The notes under the pieces are model-generated. The model was given only the letters and a program-made list of their open reading frames with translations. It was not told where the DNA came from and searched no databases. Source: Nereocystis luetkeana (Eukaryota > Sar > Phaeophyceae > Laminariales > Laminariaceae). From it: DNA of 64,000 nucleotides. Every line of letters begins with the position of its first letter. Within the stretch, counting starts at the first letter, position 1. The stretch covers positions 10,444,528 through 10,508,527 of the forward strand of contig JARUPZ010000015.1 in assembly GCA_031213475.1 (NCBI GenBank). The letters run 5' to 3'. The translations under genes were made by a program, and so were the position numbers. Below are positions 63,817 to 64,000 of this stretch, one piece after another.

Positions 63817-64000
63817 CACGGGGCGGAGCCACACACAAGCGGATGGCAGTGCATACTACTGTACAATCATCCAACAACAAAAATATCAGGGCGCCGAGTA
63901 TACTCAAAAACATTGATAACGCTACAGATCGATGTCACCCCCGATAACGTAACACTTCGGACAACACTTATCTACGTTATGGGGCCTAACACAGGGACGT

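Overview
The window is nuclear eukaryotic DNA. There are no operons or ribosome binding sites, the real coding exons are short (35-642 bp), their GT-AG introns are long, and repeats occupy much of the space. The density of simple repeats, palindromes and nested transposable elements suggests a large, intron-rich genome. An alga such as a brown alga or another stramenopile would fit, but nothing here proves the lineage.

One gene dominates: a SIN3-family transcriptional corepressor on the minus strand. I assembled 23 exons between about 39.2 kb and 4.9 kb, and the reading phase is continuous at all 22 junctions. Together they give about 3.5 kb of coding sequence (about 1,170 codons) in a 34 kb span, so roughly 90% is intron. 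In gene order they encode PAH1 (39.2-31.9 kb), a Gly/Ser/Asn-rich linker (30.5-31.1 kb), PAH2 (30.0-26.7 kb), a Gly-rich linker (24.9-25.2 kb), PAH3 (24.0-22.8 kb), the conserved Sin3 histone-deacetylase-interaction region (20.2-14.7 kb), basic and acidic linkers, and a conserved segment containing YVLMRLHHVLCERL (4.9 kb). The extreme N terminus and the C-terminal domain are not securely found. The C-terminal exons probably lie left of base 1.

The 40-64 kb part is poorer in genes. The best candidate is a two-exon minus-strand gene end of unknown function (51.9-50.96 kb). Isolated exon-like pieces lie at 46.4-46.9, 54.0, 54.7, 59.6 and 60.6 kb. The rest is mobile or tandem sequence: two families of short TA-flanked MITEs, tRNA-derived SINEs, LINE tails and SINE-like repeats ending in a poly(C) tract, a 2.9 kb foldback element with GGGTC-satellite arms nested in SIN3 intron 2, a 0.75 kb terminal-inverted-repeat element, and many micro- and minisatellites.

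The most interesting signal is a set of short palindromes scattered through the non-coding DNA: TACC(A/T)GGTA, TATTAATA and TAC(A/T)GTA. All are far above chance. Two of them are exactly what imprecise excision of the two MITE families in this window would leave behind. TACCWGGTA is present in some copies of a repeat and absent at the same place in others. I read the palindromes as transposon excision scars. A second signal is that the poly(C) end of the LINE/SINE-like family repeatedly lies 17-75 bp from a SIN3 splice site and points at the exon.

All counts and alignments were made by eye.
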